DNA of 64,000 bases, taken from positions 1,364,001-1,428,000 of the forward strand of contig NZ_CP066796.1 in NCBI RefSeq assembly GCF_017161565.1, written 5' to 3'. Positions 1 to 10,033 of the stretch are shown here, piece by piece (within the stretch, counting starts at the first letter, position 1; the number at the start of each line of letters is the position of its first letter). A model generated the notes under the pieces. That model did no database searches. It was not told where the DNA came from and saw nothing but the letters and a program-made list of their open reading frames with translations. A program made the position numbers and the translations under genes. Source of the stretch: Erwinia amylovora. Lineage in GTDB: Bacteria; Pseudomonadota; Gammaproteobacteria; Enterobacterales; Enterobacteriaceae.

Positions 1-1
1 G

Positions 2-1828
2 GACAAGGTACTGTCGGTACGCGATCTGAGCGTCAGCTTCGCGCGTGAAGGCCAGCACATTCAGGCGGTGAAAAATTTGTCGCTGGACGTGCATGCCGGT
101 GAAACGCTGGCGATTGTCGGCGAGTCCGGTTCCGGCAAATCAGTGACATCTCTGGCGCTGATGCGGCTGGTGGAGCAGGGAGGCGGCACCCTCGACAGCG
201 GCAGTATATGGTTCCATCGCCGCCAGCAGCCGCCGGTTGATCTTGCCATCCTCTCTCAGCGGCAGCTGCGCAGGATACGGGGCGCTGATATGGCGATGAT
301 CTTCCAGGAACCCATGACCTCGCTTAATCCGGTCTTTTCGGTTGGCGAACAGATAGCCGAGTCAATTCGCCTGCATCAGGGAAAAAGCCATGCCGAGGCG
401 CTGGCCGAGGCGCGGCGTATGCTCGACCTTGTGCGCATTCCGGAAGCCAAAAATGTGCTGGCGCGCTATCCACACCAGCTTTCCGGCGGCATGCGTCAGC
501 GGGTGATGATCGCCATGGCGCTCTCCTGCCGTCCGGCGTTGCTTATCGCCGACGAACCGACCACCGCGCTGGATGTCACCATCCAGGCGCAAATTTTGCA
601 ACTGATCCGCGTGCTGCAAAAAGAGATGCAGATGGGGGTCATTTTCATTACCCACGATATGGGGGTGGTGGCAGAAATGGCAGATCGGGTACAGGTGATG
701 TATCGCGGCGATGTGGTGGAAACCGGCAGCGTGGAAGCAATTTTTAGCCGCCCGCAACAGCCATACACGCGTGCGCTGCTGGCGGCGGTGCCTAAACTCG
801 GGTCGATGAGCGGGCGCGATCTGCCAGCGAAATTTCCACTGACCGATGCTGTCGCCACGGCGGCAGAAGCACCGCAGGATACGGTCGACAGGCAGAAAGC
901 CCCGATCCTTCAGGTGCGTGACCTGGTGACCCGTTTTGACATTCGCAGCGGTATTTTTAACCGGGTGAAGCGCCGTGTGCACGCCGTAGAAAAGGTCAGC
1001 TTCGATCTGCGCGCCGGTGAAACGCTGGCGCTGGTCGGGGAATCCGGCTGCGGCAAGTCCACCACCGGGCGCTCCTTATTGCGGCTGGTGGCGAACCAGG
1101 GCGGTAGCATTACCTTTAATGGTCAGCGTATTGAACGCTTGTCCGGCCCGGCGCTGTCGCACTTACGCCGTGATATGCAGTTTATTTTTCAGGATCCGTA
1201 CGCCTCGCTCGATCCCCGCCTGACCGTTGGATATTCCATTATGGAACCGCTGCTGGTTCATGGTGTTGCCCGGGGACAGGAGGCGGAGCAGCGGGTGGCA
1301 AGTCTGCTGGAGCGCGTCGGGCTGCAGGCGGACCACGCCCGGCGCTATCCGCATGAGTTCTCCGGGGGCCAGCGTCAGCGGATCTGTATTGCGCGTGCGC
1401 TGGCGCTTAAGCCAAAAGTGGTGATTGCCGACGAGGCCGTATCGGCGCTGGACGTTTCGGTTCAGGCGCAGATAATTAATTTGATGCTCGATTTGCAGCG
1501 CGAATTTGGCATCGCGTTTCTGTTTATCTCCCATGATATGGCGGTGGTGGAGCGTATCAGCCACCGGGTGGCGGTGATGTATCTTGGGCAAATCGTGGAG
1601 ATCGGGCCGCGTCAGGCGGTATTCGGCCATCCTCAGCACCCTTATACCCGTAAGCTGATGGCGTCGGTGCCGGTGGCCGATCCGGCTCATCGCCGACGTG
1701 AACGTGCACTGTTAGTTGATGAAATTCCCAGTCCGATTCGCGCCCTGGGCGACGAACCGGCAGTGGAGCCGTTGATAGAAGTCGGTACCGGGCATTTTGT
1801 GGCGCGCCACGCTATCGGCCGGGCCTGA
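2..1828 (+). CDS. gsiA: Glutathione ABC transporter ATP-binding protein GsiA (5' end cut by window)
   Basis: ATPase that powers uptake of glutathione and related peptides through the inner-membrane GsiCD permease. The frame is open from base 2, so the start codon lies before the window; comparison with the E. coli protein suggests only some 10-15 residues are missing. A GTG at 68 is an internal codon. The protein has two complete ABC modules. The first carries Walker A GESGSGKS and signature LSGGM, the second Walker A GESGCGKS and signature FSGGQ, each followed by a Walker B aspartate-glutamate or aspartate-alanine stretch ([20 protein letters not shown]). Each module ends in an oligopeptide-transporter C-terminal segment ([16 protein letters not shown]), typical of the Opp/Dpp group. 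It is the first gene of gsiABCD. The second Walker B reads DEA rather than DEP, a common variant. Confidence 0.95.
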   Translation, partial: DKVLSVRDLSVSFAREGQHIQAVKNLSLDVHAGETLAIVGESGSGKSVTSLALMRLVEQGGGTLDSGSIWFHRRQQPPVDLAILSQRQLRRIRGADMAMIFQEPMTSLNPVFSVGEQIAESIRLHQGKSHAEALAEARRMLDLVRIPEAKNVLARYPHQLSGGMRQRVMIAMALSCRPALLIADEPTTALDVTIQAQILQLIRVLQKEMQMGVIFITHDMGVVAEMADRVQVMYRGDVVETGSVEAIFSRPQQPYTRALLAAVPKLGSMSGRDLPAKFPLTDAVATAAEAPQDTVDRQKAPILQVRDLVTRFDIRSGIFNRVKRRVHAVEKVSFDLRAGETLALVGESGCGKSTTGRSLLRLVANQGGSITFNGQRIERLSGPALSHLRRDMQFIFQDPYASLDPRLTVGYSIMEPLLVHGVARGQEAEQRVASLLERVGLQADHARRYPHEFSGGQRQRICIARALALKPKVVIADEAVSALDVSVQAQIINLMLDLQREFGIAFLFISHDMAVVERISHRVAVMYLGQIVEIGPRQAVFGHPQHPYTRKLMASVPVADPAHRRRERALLVDEIPSPIRALGDEPAVEPLIEVGTGHFVARHAIGRA

Positions 1829-1856
1829 TTACTGCTTAACAAAAGGGATAAACAAG

Positions 1857-3395
1857 ATGATGAATAAGCGTACGCGTAATGTATGGTTAACGGCCGGCCT
1901 GCTGGGCAGCTGTGCTGCACTTCCCGCCGTGGCGGCGAAGGATGTCACTATTGCGGTGGCGTCTAATTTCACCACCCTCGATCCTTACGATGCCAACGAT
2001 ACGTTGTCGCAGGCGGTGGCCAAGTCGTTCTATCAGGGGCTGTTCGGTTTTGATGAAGAAATGAAACTTGAAAACGTGCTGGCAGACAGCTATCAGGCCA
2101 GCCCGGACGGGCTAAGCTACGTCATCAGGCTGAAAAAGGGGATAAAGTTCCAGGACGGCACGGAGTTTGATGCCGCAGCGGTAAAAGCCAACCTCGACCG
2201 CGCCAGCAACCCGGATAACCATCTTAAGCGCTTTAACCTGTTTAAAACCATCGCCAGTACCGATGTGATTGATGCAAACACGGTGAAAATCACCCTCAGA
2301 CAGCCGTTCTCCGCGTTTATCAACACCCTGGCCAGCCCGGCCGCAGCGATGATTTCACCGGCCGCGCTAAAGAAGTACGGCAAGGATATCGCTTTCCATC
2401 CGGTTGGCACCGGTCCTTATCAGTTTGTGACCTGGAATCAGACCGATTTCGTCAAGGTGGCGAAGTTCAACGGTTACTGGAAACCGGGCTATCCGAAGCT
2501 GGATAGCATCACCTGGCGCCCGGTCGTAGATAACAATACCCGGTCAGCGATGCTGCAAACCGGCGAGGCCAACTTTGCCTTTCCGATCCCGTTTGAGCAG
2601 GCCAAACTGCTGGAGAAAAACAGCAAGCTGAACCTGGTGGCTTCTCCGTCGATTATGCAGCGCTATATCAGCTTTAACGTGACGCAGAAGCCGTTCAGTG
2701 ACCCGAAAGTGCGCGCGGCGATTAACTACGCCATTAACCGTCAGGCGCTGGCGAAGGTGGCTTTCGCCGGATATGCCACCCCGGCCAGCGGCATTGTACC
2801 GCCGTCTATCCAGTATGCGCAGCAGTATCCGGCAGCGGAATACAACCCGGCGAAAGCGCGTGAACTACTGAAAGAAGCGGGCTACCCAAACGGCTTTACC
2901 ACTACGCTGTGGTCTTCACATAATCACAGTACGGCGCAGAAAGTACTGCAGTTTACCCAGCAGCAGCTGGCTCAGGTAGGGATTAAGGTGGAAGTGACGG
3001 CGATGGATGCCGGCCAGCGGGCGGCCCAGGTGGAAGACAAAGGCCAGAAAGAGAGCGGTGTGCGCATGTTTTACACCGGTTGGTCGGCCTCAACCGGTGA
3101 AGCAAACTGGGCGCTGACGCCGCTGTTTGCCACCCAGTCCTGGCCGCCAACCATCTTCAATACCGCCTTCTACAGCAATCCCCAAGTGGATAAGGATTTA
3201 GCCGATGCGCTGAATACCACCGACGGTGAGCAAAAAGCCGCATTGTATAAAGATGCGCAGGACCGTATCTGGCATGACCAGCCGTGGGCACCGCTGGTGG
3301 TGGAAAAGCTGATTTCAGCGAACACCCGTAATCTGAGCGGTTTCTACGTGATGCCGGATACGTCGTTCAACTTTGACGATGCAGATCTGAAGTAA
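1857..3395 (+). CDS. gsiB: Glutathione-binding periplasmic protein GsiB
   Basis: Substrate-binding protein (SBP family 5) that captures glutathione in the periplasm and delivers it to GsiCD. The 512-residue product starts MMNKRTRN and has a classical signal peptide with probable cleavage after AVAA at about residue 26. The family signature region around residues 70-110 ([23 protein letters not shown]) is present. The ATG at 1857 is preceded by an AAGGGA ribosome site; a longer open frame runs back into gsiA but has no support. It lies 28 bp after gsiA and 40 bp before gsiC, so it is cotranscribed. No lipobox cysteine is seen, so it is a soluble periplasmic protein. Confidence 0.95.
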   Translation: MMNKRTRNVWLTAGLLGSCAALPAVAAKDVTIAVASNFTTLDPYDANDTLSQAVAKSFYQGLFGFDEEMKLENVLADSYQASPDGLSYVIRLKKGIKFQDGTEFDAAAVKANLDRASNPDNHLKRFNLFKTIASTDVIDANTVKITLRQPFSAFINTLASPAAAMISPAALKKYGKDIAFHPVGTGPYQFVTWNQTDFVKVAKFNGYWKPGYPKLDSITWRPVVDNNTRSAMLQTGEANFAFPIPFEQAKLLEKNSKLNLVASPSIMQRYISFNVTQKPFSDPKVRAAINYAINRQALAKVAFAGYATPASGIVPPSIQYAQQYPAAEYNPAKARELLKEAGYPNGFTTTLWSSHNHSTAQKVLQFTQQQLAQVGIKVEVTAMDAGQRAAQVEDKGQKESGVRMFYTGWSASTGEANWALTPLFATQSWPPTIFNTAFYSNPQVDKDLADALNTTDGEQKAALYKDAQDRIWHDQPWAPLVVEKLISANTRNLSGFYVMPDTSFNFDDADLK

Positions 3396-3435
3396 CGGTT
3401 AACGCGCCTCCCGCCGGGGAGGTGCAGGGTACAAC

Positions 3436-4356
3436 ATGCTTAATTATTTTCTTAAAAGACTGCTTGGCCTGATCCCCACACTGCTGATTGTTGCCGTGCT
3501 GGTATTTCTGTTTGTGCACCTGCTGCCCGGCGACCCGGCGCGACTGATTGCCGGACGCGAAGCCGATGCAGAAGTGGTGGCGATGGTGCGCCAGCAGTCA
3601 GGGCTGGATTTGCCACTGCCGCAGCAGTTCTGGCGTTACATCACTCGAGCGTTACAGGGGGATTTTGGCATATCGATGGTGTCGAAACGGCCCGTTTCTG
3701 CCGAAATCGCGCAACGCTTTTTGCCTACGCTGGGACTTACGCTGACCAGCATGCTGTGGTCAGTTTTTATTGGCATGGCCGTCGGGGTGGTTTCCGCCGT
3801 GTGGCGCAACCGTTGGCCCGATCGTTTGGGAATGACGCTGGCGGTATCGGGTATTTCGTTCCCGGCTTTCGCCCTTGGCATTTTGCTGATGCAGCTCTTC
3901 TCCGTCCAGCTTGGCTGGCTGCCAACCGTGGGGGCCGATAGCTGGCAACACTATATCCTGCCCTCCATCACCCTTGGTGCGGCGGTAGCGGCGGTGATGG
4001 CGCGCTTTACCCGAGCCTCATTTGTGGAGGTTGTCCAGGAAGACTACATGCGTACCGCGCGGGCGAAAGGGGTGCCTGAAGCGGTGGTGATGGTGAAGCA
4101 CGGTCTGCGTAATGCCCTGATCCCGGTGGTCACTATGATGGGCCTGCAATTTGGTTTTCTGCTGGGCGGCTCTATCGTGGTCGAAGTGGTGTTCAACTGG
4201 CCTGGCCTGGGGCGGTTATTGGTGGACTCGGTAGAGATGCGTGATTATCCGGTGATCCAGGCCGAAGTGCTGCTGTTTTCGCTGGAATTTATTTTGATCA
4301 ATCTGCTGGTCGATATGCTGTATGCAGCAATCAATCCAGCCATTCGCTACCAGTAA
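3436..4356 (+). CDS. gsiC: Glutathione ABC transporter permease GsiC
   Basis: One half of the inner-membrane channel of the glutathione importer. The 306-residue protein has the DppB/OppB layout: an N-terminal membrane helix (residues about 9-30), an extracytoplasmic loop containing [14 protein letters not shown], then five more helices. The EAA loop that docks on the ATPase is visible around residues 195-220 ([12 protein letters not shown]...[10 protein letters not shown]). The full length matches the family (306 residues in E. coli). The gene ends 9 bp before gsiD, and a GGAGGTGCAGGG purine run precedes its ATG. It should form a heterodimer with GsiD. Confidence 0.95.
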   Translation: MLNYFLKRLLGLIPTLLIVAVLVFLFVHLLPGDPARLIAGREADAEVVAMVRQQSGLDLPLPQQFWRYITRALQGDFGISMVSKRPVSAEIAQRFLPTLGLTLTSMLWSVFIGMAVGVVSAVWRNRWPDRLGMTLAVSGISFPAFALGILLMQLFSVQLGWLPTVGADSWQHYILPSITLGAAVAAVMARFTRASFVEVVQEDYMRTARAKGVPEAVVMVKHGLRNALIPVVTMMGLQFGFLLGGSIVVEVVFNWPGLGRLLVDSVEMRDYPVIQAEVLLFSLEFILINLLVDMLYAAINPAIRYQ

Positions 4357-4365
4357 GGATGTACG

Positions 4366-5271
4366 ATGATTAACTGGCGACGTAATGCCTTACTCTCTTC
4401 ACTGCCGAACATTTCCCCCGATCGGGTTCGTACCCCCTGGAGCGAGTTCTTTCGGCGTTTTCGACGTCAGCATATGGCGATGGTGGCTGCGGTGTTCGTG
4501 CTGTTGCTGATCCTGATAGCCCTGTTTGCCCCCTGGCTGGCTCCTTTCGACGCGGAAAACTATTTTGACTATGATCGGTTAAACGAGGGGCCTTCGCCGC
4601 TGCACTGGTTTGGCGTTGATGCGCTGGGGCGCGATATCTATAGCCGCGTGCTGCTGGGGACCCGTCTGTCGCTGGTAGCCGGGTTCTTTTCGGTGGCGAT
4701 TGGGGCGATAATTGGCAGCGTACTCGGGCTGCTCGCCGGGTACTATGAAGGCTGGTGGGACCGTCTGATAATGCGTATCTGCGACGTGCTGTTTGCCTTT
4801 CCCGGCATTCTGCTGGCAATTGCTGTGGTGGCGGTGATGGGCAGCGGTATGTCAAACGTCATTCTGGCGGTGGCGATTTTCAGCATTCCGGCCTTTGCTC
4901 GCCTGGTACGCGGTAATACCCTGGTGCTGAAACATCTGGTCTATATCGAGTCGGCACGCAGTATTGGCGCATCTGATCTCACCCTGATTCTGCGCCATAT
5001 CCTGCCCGGTACGCTGTCGTCGATCGTCGTTTACTTCACCATGCGCATTGGCACCTCGATCATTTCTGCTGCCAGCCTGTCATTCCTTGGGCTGGGCGCT
5101 CAGCCGCCGACCCCGGAGTGGGGCGCGATGCTGAATGAAGCGCAGGCGGATATGGTGCTGGCACCGCACGTGGCTATTTTTCCCAGCCTGGCGATTTTCT
5201 TTACCGTACTGGCATTTAATCTGTTGGGAGATGGCTTGCGCGATGCGCTGGACCCGAAACTGAAGGGCTGA
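4366..5271 (+). CDS. gsiD: Glutathione ABC transporter permease GsiD
   Basis: Second permease subunit of the glutathione importer, of the DppC/OppC type. It is 301 residues long with an N-terminal cytoplasmic segment, a first helix near residues 36-58, a periplasmic part containing [14 protein letters not shown] (the hallmark of this family), and a group of C-terminal helices. The EAA-type loop reads [12 protein letters not shown]...[10 protein letters not shown] at about residues 188-215. It is the last gene of the operon; a weak hairpin followed by four T bases lies 26 bp downstream. In E. coli the operon is followed by yliE, but here the next gene is dacC. Confidence 0.95.
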   Translation: MINWRRNALLSSLPNISPDRVRTPWSEFFRRFRRQHMAMVAAVFVLLLILIALFAPWLAPFDAENYFDYDRLNEGPSPLHWFGVDALGRDIYSRVLLGTRLSLVAGFFSVAIGAIIGSVLGLLAGYYEGWWDRLIMRICDVLFAFPGILLAIAVVAVMGSGMSNVILAVAIFSIPAFARLVRGNTLVLKHLVYIESARSIGASDLTLILRHILPGTLSSIVVYFTMRIGTSIISAASLSFLGLGAQPPTPEWGAMLNEAQADMVLAPHVAIFPSLAIFFTVLAFNLLGDGLRDALDPKLKG

Positions 5272-5811
5272 AAGGATGTTTTTTTCCTTTTGCAGCGCAC
5301 CGGCTTATGTGGCGGGTGCTTTTACCGCTCATCTTAACCGTATCGGTGCGAGGATTAAGGCAAGAGATCAAGCCATGAAGGTCCTTTCAGACTAACTTTG
5401 TTATAGAACATCTGCGGCAACGATACTGGCCTCTGCGGCTGGAAACGTCATCCCGGCTGATGGGAGCACGCTGCCCCGGCAAGGGAAAAAGGGCTGTCGA
5501 AAAAATGATAACGCTGTATTGCCAACAGATCGGCCACAGCCCCGCGCTGTCTTCTCTCATCTTGCAGTTTGTCTTAGTATGAGCGGATTTCTGTGACGGT
5601 GATAACCGTTGGCTACAAATTGCCATTAGCTTCATTTCAGGCGCTGACGGCATGACGAAAAATGGGCCCATTTCCGCTGCGTTAAGTAAATATCAGCAAA
5701 CTTCGCCAATAAACGGTTTTTTTTTAAGCGATAACGCCTTAGTGTAGTGAGGTTAATCGCCAGACACTGCGTCAATTATCTTGGTCTTTCAGAGGGATAC
5801 CTGGTTACGCC
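5272..5811. other. Intergenic region gsiD-dacC, no gene seen
   Basis: A 540-bp stretch without a supportable gene. It begins with a weak hairpin, GCACC at 5297-5301 pairing with GGTGC at 5315-5319, then TTTT, which may end gsi transcription. The dacC promoter should lie in the last 150 bp, which hold a T9 run near 5719. E. coli carries yliE, yliF, rimO, bssR, yliI and gstB between the same two genes; none of them, nor an obvious remnant, is visible here. Confidence 0.6.
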
Positions 5812-7020
5812 ATGAAGAAAAAAACGCGCCTTTCTACCGGTGTGATGACACTGGTCAGTACTTCATCACTGTTAATGCTAACGCTTTCCAGCGCCCGGGG
5901 GCAACAGATGCCCGCGGCGCCGCAGCTCGATGCCAAAGCCTGGATCCTGATGGACTACAACAGCAGCAAAGTGCTGGCGGAGTACAACGCCGATTTGCGT
6001 CTCGATCCGGCCAGCCTGACGAAAATGATGTCCAGCTATGTTATTGGCCAGGCGCTAAAAGCGGGCAAGATCAGTAAGGATGATGTGGTCACCGTAGGTA
6101 AAGATGCCTGGGCGACCGGTAATCCGGTGTTGAAGGGGTCATCCCTGATGTTCCTCAAACCCGGTGACCGTATTGCGGTTTCTGAACTCAACAAAGGCAT
6201 TGTTATCCAGTCGGGGAACGATGCCAGTATCGCTCTGGCCGACTATGTTGCCGGCAGTCAGGACGCATTTGTCGGCCTGATGAACCATTATGTGCAGGCG
6301 CTGGGGCTGAAAAATACCCACTTCAAAACCGTTCACGGCCTTGATGCCAACGGGCAGTACAGCACCGCACGGGATATGGCGCTGATTGGTCAGGCGCTGA
6401 TCCGCGACGTGCCGGACGAGTACGCGCTGCATAAAGATAAAGCGTTTACCTTCAACAAAATCCGCCAGCACAACCGCAACCGCCTGCTATGGAGTACCAA
6501 TCTGCAGGTTGACGGAATCAAAACCGGGCATACCTCCGGTGCGGGCAACAACCTTGTCGCTTCGGCGGTCGATGGCGATCGGCGGATTATTTCCGTGGTG
6601 CTGGGGGCGGCGACCGATGCGGTGCGCTTTCGCGAAAGCGAAAAGCTACTGATATGGGGGGTGCGCAATTTCGAAACCGTGACGCCGGTTAAAGCAGGAA
6701 ACGCTTTCGTCACGCAGCGCGTATGGTACGGCGATCGTCATGAGGTCAATCTTGGCGTTGCGCAGGACGCCGCAATCACGCTGCCTCACGGGCAGATGAA
6801 GAACCTGAAAGCCAGCTTTACGCTAAGTCAGCCGCAGCTGACCGCTCCGCTGGCGAAAAACCAGGTGGTGGGAACCATTGATTTTCAGTTAAATGGCCAG
6901 TCTGTTGAGCAGCGGCCGCTGGTGGTGCTGGAGGCGGTAAAAGAGGGGGGGGTGTTTGGCCGTATCTGGGATTTCGTGAAGATGAAGATCAACAGCTGGT
7001 TCGGCCAGTGGTTCTCATGA
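5812..7020 (+). CDS. dacC: D-alanyl-D-alanine carboxypeptidase DacC (PBP6)
   Basis: Low-molecular-mass penicillin-binding protein that removes the terminal D-alanine from murein pentapeptides in the periplasm. The 402-residue product has a signal peptide (about 31 residues, cleaved near ARG-QQ) and all three active-site motifs: SLTK with nucleophile Ser68 and Lys71, SGN at 134-136, and KTG at 237-239. The C-terminal domain ends with [20 protein letters not shown], the amphipathic helix that peripherally anchors PBP5/6 to the inner membrane. The ATG follows an AGGGATACC purine stretch. DacA (PBP5) is the close paralogue; the gsi-side neighbourhood and length favour DacC. A strong terminator follows directly. 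Confidence 0.93.
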   Translation: MKKKTRLSTGVMTLVSTSSLLMLTLSSARGQQMPAAPQLDAKAWILMDYNSSKVLAEYNADLRLDPASLTKMMSSYVIGQALKAGKISKDDVVTVGKDAWATGNPVLKGSSLMFLKPGDRIAVSELNKGIVIQSGNDASIALADYVAGSQDAFVGLMNHYVQALGLKNTHFKTVHGLDANGQYSTARDMALIGQALIRDVPDEYALHKDKAFTFNKIRQHNRNRLLWSTNLQVDGIKTGHTSGAGNNLVASAVDGDRRIISVVLGAATDAVRFRESEKLLIWGVRNFETVTPVKAGNAFVTQRVWYGDRHEVNLGVAQDAAITLPHGQMKNLKASFTLSQPQLTAPLAKNQVVGTIDFQLNGQSVEQRPLVVLEAVKEGGVFGRIWDFVKMKINSWFGQWFS

Positions 7021-7042
7021 CGTTCCGCTGTTTAATGGCAGA

Positions 7043-7064
7043 CGGGGGCTAAAGCCCCCGTTTT
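7043..7064 (+). terminator. Rho-independent terminator of dacC
   Basis: Perfect 7-bp GC stem CGGGGGC/GCCCCCG with a TAAA loop followed by TTTT, 22 bp after the dacC stop codon. It lies between dacC and the convergent sdaC. Confidence 0.85.
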
Positions 7065-7094
7065 GCGGTGAAGAGTACCGGACGGGCATCAATA

Positions 7095-8378
7095 TCAGAT
7101 CAGGTTCCAGGCCACCGCAGAAATCGCCACCAGGCCGACCAGTACCACAAATATGTTGCTCAGCTTACCGCTGTACTGACGCATAGCCGGGACTTTGTTG
7201 ATGGCATACATTGGCATCAGGAACAGCAGCACCGCGATAATCGGACCGCCCAAACTTTCAATCAAACCCAGAATGCTTGGGTCCAGCGTTGCCACCATCC
7301 ACGTGGTTACCAGCATAAACACCGCGGTGAAGCGATTAAGTTTCTTCTCAGCAAGGTTTTTACCCCGGCTGCGCAGCATCTTGTTGACCGTGCCGTTAAA
7401 GCCCTCACGCGCGCCCAGATAGTGGCCGAGGAAAGACTTGGTAATGGCTACCATCGCGATAATCGGTGCCAGCCATGCCATCAGCGGCGTATTAAAGTGG
7501 TTTGCCAGGTAGGACAGAATGGAGATGTTCTGTGATTTGGCTTCCGCCAGGTTTTCCGGCGTGAGGCTCAGTACGCAGCTGAAAACGAAGAACATCACCG
7601 TGGCAACCATCATGATATGACTGCGCGCCAGGATGCGAGAGCACTTGGATTCCGCCTGGTCGCCGTACTCTTCGCGCTTGGCTACGGCAAATGCGGAAAT
7701 AATCGGCGAGTGATTAAAAGAGAACACCATCACCGGGATGGCCAGCCACAGGGTCATCATCAAACCTTTACCGCTGCCAGCCAGGCTGACGTTGTCAAAA
7801 ATCGCGCTACTCCAGTGGGGGATCAGATACAGCGCCAGCACCATCAGCACCATAACAAACGGATAGACCAGCAGGCTCATGGTCTTGACGATGATCTCTT
7901 TGCCGAAACGTACAATGGTCATCAGGCCAATAATCAGAATCAGTGACAGCAGCGCACGCGGCGGGGCCTGAATCTGCAGTTGATGGATCATAAAGCTTTC
8001 AACCGTATTGGTGATGGCAACGCTGTACACCAGCAAAATGGGATAGATGGCAAAGAAGTAGAGCAGGGTGATGAGCTTACCAGCGCCGACGCCAAAATGC
8101 TCTTCGACTACCTCGGTGATATCCTCGCCCGGTTTACGCCCGGAAAGCACAAAGCGGCACAGTCCCCGGTGAGCAAAAAAGGTCATTGGGAAGGCCAGCA
8201 GCGCCATAATCACCAGCGGGATCAGGCCACCGATACCGGCATTAATCGGCAGGAACAATACGCCAGCACCAATGGCGGTGCCGTACAGGCCCAGCATCCA
8301 CATGGTATCAGTTTTACGCCATGTGCTGGCATCCTGAGTTGCTTCGGGGGCCAGCACCGCCGTTTGGGATGTATCCAT
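7095..8378 (-). CDS. sdaC: Serine transporter SdaC (HAAAP family)
   Basis: Inner-membrane L-serine/proton symporter of the hydroxy and aromatic amino acid permease family. The 427-residue protein has about 11 hydrophobic segments. It is near-identical in several blocks to E. coli SdaC as I recall it: WRKTDTMWMLGLYGTAIGAG at the start of helix 1, GEDITEVVEEHFG, SFNHSPIISAFAVAKREEYG, and KSFLGHYLGAREGFNG. The ATG at 8378 follows a CTGGAG ribosome site. In E. coli sdaC sits with sdaB elsewhere on the chromosome; here it is a single gene inserted between dacC and a PAP2 gene. A good CRP-type site lies about 160 bp upstream. Confidence 0.92.
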   Translation of the reverse strand: MDTSQTAVLAPEATQDASTWRKTDTMWMLGLYGTAIGAGVLFLPINAGIGGLIPLVIMALLAFPMTFFAHRGLCRFVLSGRKPGEDITEVVEEHFGVGAGKLITLLYFFAIYPILLVYSVAITNTVESFMIHQLQIQAPPRALLSLILIIGLMTIVRFGKEIIVKTMSLLVYPFVMVLMVLALYLIPHWSSAIFDNVSLAGSGKGLMMTLWLAIPVMVFSFNHSPIISAFAVAKREEYGDQAESKCSRILARSHIMMVATVMFFVFSCVLSLTPENLAEAKSQNISILSYLANHFNTPLMAWLAPIIAMVAITKSFLGHYLGAREGFNGTVNKMLRSRGKNLAEKKLNRFTAVFMLVTTWMVATLDPSILGLIESLGGPIIAVLLFLMPMYAINKVPAMRQYSGKLSNIFVVLVGLVAISAVAWNLI

Positions 8379-8536
8379 GAATTCTCCAGTGTTAACGCGT
8401 TATAAATTAACTAAATCTTTTGCCATTGGTCAGAGAGAAATTAATTTCCTGATTTACGGCTTTAATTAATTGCTGTGATTTTATGGCGCACACTTTACCA
8501 CCCCAGGATAGAGAAGAAAGTACTGAATGATTAATT

Positions 8537-8558
8537 GCCGGTGATCGGAATCACATTT
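8537..8558 (-). promoter_or_regulatory. Candidate CRP-binding site upstream of sdaC
   Basis: GGTGA-TCGGAA-TCACA (8540-8555) differs from the TGTGA-N6-TCACA consensus at one position and lies about 160-180 bp upstream of the sdaC start. E. coli sdaC is known to be CRP-activated, so the assignment fits. Binding is inferred from the motif only. Confidence 0.55.
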
Positions 8559-8774
8559 CTACCACCTTTTTAGTATCAATAGCTAAATGGAGTCACTTTT
8601 GCAGCCAATTCTGCCAATTGTCTGTTTTCAACCAGGTGTTTACGCTAAAAATTTATTTTTTTGCGATTTTTAACAAATGGCAAAGTATAAGATGATGCTG
8701 ATAATGTTCAGAAAAACTGTTATAAATCAATGGTTGTTCATCAGTGAGAGCTTATCGACTGCCGTAATTTTAAT

Positions 8775-8829
8775 CAGTTGCGCAAATAGAAAATAAAGCA
8801 GCATGAATCTGTGTTAATTTGCGCAACTG
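8775..8829. promoter_or_regulatory. Paired TTGCGCAA palindromes in a 13-bp inverted repeat
   Basis: CAGTTGCGCAAAT at 8775-8787 is perfectly inverted as ATTTGCGCAACTG at 8817-8829, with a 29-bp spacer. Each arm holds the 8-bp palindrome TTGCGCAA, with centres about 41 bp (four helical turns) apart. This geometry suggests a pair of operators for a dimeric repressor rather than a terminator, as no T tract follows. The regulator is unknown to me. Confidence 0.45.
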
Positions 8830-9072
8830 GACGGATGAGGAAGGAAATAATAATGTGATCGCATGGTGAGAAAATTCTGAGTAGCTTGATTAAGAAAGCC
8901 AGATCCTTAAATTTCAGACTCATAAAGTGATATTAGTTGCGCACTCAACCATTACGCAGAGGAAAAGTAAACAGCGTTTTACACCGGGATGAACGCAGCG
9001 GCTTAAGGAGATAGCATCGCGGACAAAAAGGTGGCCGGTCCGGTAAGCCAGCCAGCAGAGTCTGCCCCGGCG

Positions 9073-9849
9073 TCAGAGCCGGGAAACCGCGCCCGGTTGA
9101 ATGCTTCCATTACGATAAATTTCCCGTTTTTTTAGCAGATGCGTCACGCACCCGAAAGTGACACATTGTGTCAGCCATACCCACCATGCCGCCCACAGGT
9201 TGTGCGACAGAAAGTGCGCGCCACGCATCACCTGGCCAAAACCCATTACCAGCCCAATGGTTAACGCTATCCACCAGCAAATGACGGCAAGCCGCAGACG
9301 GCGCGGATAGAACAAAAAAAACAGCGCCATGGCGCTAAAACCGCTTGAAGCGTGCCCGCCCGGAAAGCAGCGCCCCGGCCCACTGTGAGCAGGCACGATG
9401 CCGAACAGCGGATAAGAGACGGCTTTGCCGCCGAACTGCACCAGATCCCACGGACAAGAGTGCGCGCTGCTGGCCTTTAATATCCCAACCACCAGCGGCC
9501 CAATCCCCATCATCAGGGCTACCAGTATCTGGCGCGGCTGGCGGCGCAGCAAACCGGCCAGCAGCAGCAGGAAGCCACCACAAATCAGCGTATCTTTCAG
9601 CAGGCGATGGTTGATCACATCCAGCCAGCGGTTGTCCTGTAACGGGAAACGATGAATAAGCGGGTCGTACCACAGGCGGCTGACCGCCATATCCCAGTTC
9701 CCGCTGCGCGACAGCCAGGTCAGAAACAGGGCGGTAAGCAGCAGTAACACCAGCTGATTAAGATAAAAGTGCAGGGGCAATGGGTAAAGGGGATCGCTCT
9801 GTATGTTGTGGGTCTTCGTGCCTCTGTTGAACAGGGTTGACATTTTCAT
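9073..9849 (-). CDS. PAP2-superfamily membrane phosphatase (COG3907-like)
   Basis: A 258-residue integral membrane enzyme of the type 2 phosphatidic acid phosphatase superfamily. There are about five to six hydrophobic segments. The three PAP2 motifs are recognisable in degenerate form: K-ASSAHSCPWD (motif 1, with CPWD in place of the usual RP), GRCFPGGHASSG (motif 2, PGGH for PSGH, catalytic His), and RGAHFLSHNLWAAWW (motif 3, R...H with D replaced by W/A as in this subgroup). Such proteins hydrolyse lipid phosphates or pyrophosphates at the periplasmic face, often acting on lipid A or undecaprenyl pyrophosphate; the substrate here is not determined. It is unlike E. coli YbjG, which lies near this map position but is only 198 residues. 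A PmrA-type box lies 49-65 bp upstream. An alternative start is the ATG at 9843. Confidence 0.85.
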   Translation of the reverse strand: MKMSTLFNRGTKTHNIQSDPLYPLPLHFYLNQLVLLLLTALFLTWLSRSGNWDMAVSRLWYDPLIHRFPLQDNRWLDVINHRLLKDTLICGGFLLLLAGLLRRQPRQILVALMMGIGPLVVGILKASSAHSCPWDLVQFGGKAVSYPLFGIVPAHSGPGRCFPGGHASSGFSAMALFFLFYPRRLRLAVICWWIALTIGLVMGFGQVMRGAHFLSHNLWAAWWVWLTQCVTFGCVTHLLKKREIYRNGSIQPGAVSRL

Positions 9850-9897
9850 GCTGTTTCTGCCGGCTGATAAACAGGCTTTTTATTTTGCCGGGCAGCG

Positions 9898-9914
9898 CTT
9901 AAGGAAACATTAAG
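9898..9914 (-). promoter_or_regulatory. PmrA (BasR) box upstream of the PAP2 gene
   Basis: On the minus strand the sequence reads CTTAAT-GTTTC-CTTAAG, an exact match to the YTTAAK-N5-YTTAAK direct repeat bound by phosphorylated PmrA. It ends 48 bp before the PAP2 start codon, consistent with a promoter-proximal activator site. PmrA controls lipid A and envelope modification genes, which suits a lipid phosphatase. Confidence 0.6.
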
Positions 9915-9961
9915 AGTGAATGGCTGAACCAGGGGGTGATACAGGGGGGGAACTGTATGTG

Positions 9962-10028
9962 AAAAAAACCCGTTAATCAGAAGGTTAACGGGCTCCTCAA
10001 TGTGGGAATTTCAAAGAAAAGCAGTGGC
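9962..10028 (-). ncRNA. rybB: RybB small RNA (sigmaE-dependent)
   Basis: On the minus strand the transcript would begin GCCACTGCTTTTCTTTGA, which matches the 5' seed of E. coli RybB that pairs with outer-membrane porin mRNAs through Hfq. It ends with an intrinsic terminator, CCCGTTAA / TTAACGGG with an 8-base loop, followed by T7. The predicted length is about 67 nt, shorter than the 79 nt of E. coli; the middle part and the terminator stem have changed while the seed is kept. Position also matches: directly downstream of ybjL on the same strand, as in E. coli. A sigmaE-like promoter precedes it. Confidence 0.88.
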
Positions 10029-10033
10029 AATAA

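Larger units (their letters stand above)
8379..9072. other. AT-rich regulatory region between sdaC and the PAP2 gene
   Basis: 694 bp with no supportable gene, clearly AT-rich compared with its neighbours. It contains the candidate CRP site for sdaC (8537-8558), a pair of palindromic TTGCGCAA sites inside a 13-bp inverted repeat (8775-8829), and a third related TTGCGCA at 8937-8943. E. coli has several genes near here (deoR, mdfA, ybjH-ybjK); none is present. Confidence 0.6.

Noticed and set aside
362..982. 206-codon minus-strand open frame
   Set aside because: Lies wholly inside gsiA, which has intact ABC motifs; it is a shadow frame of a GC-rich gene.
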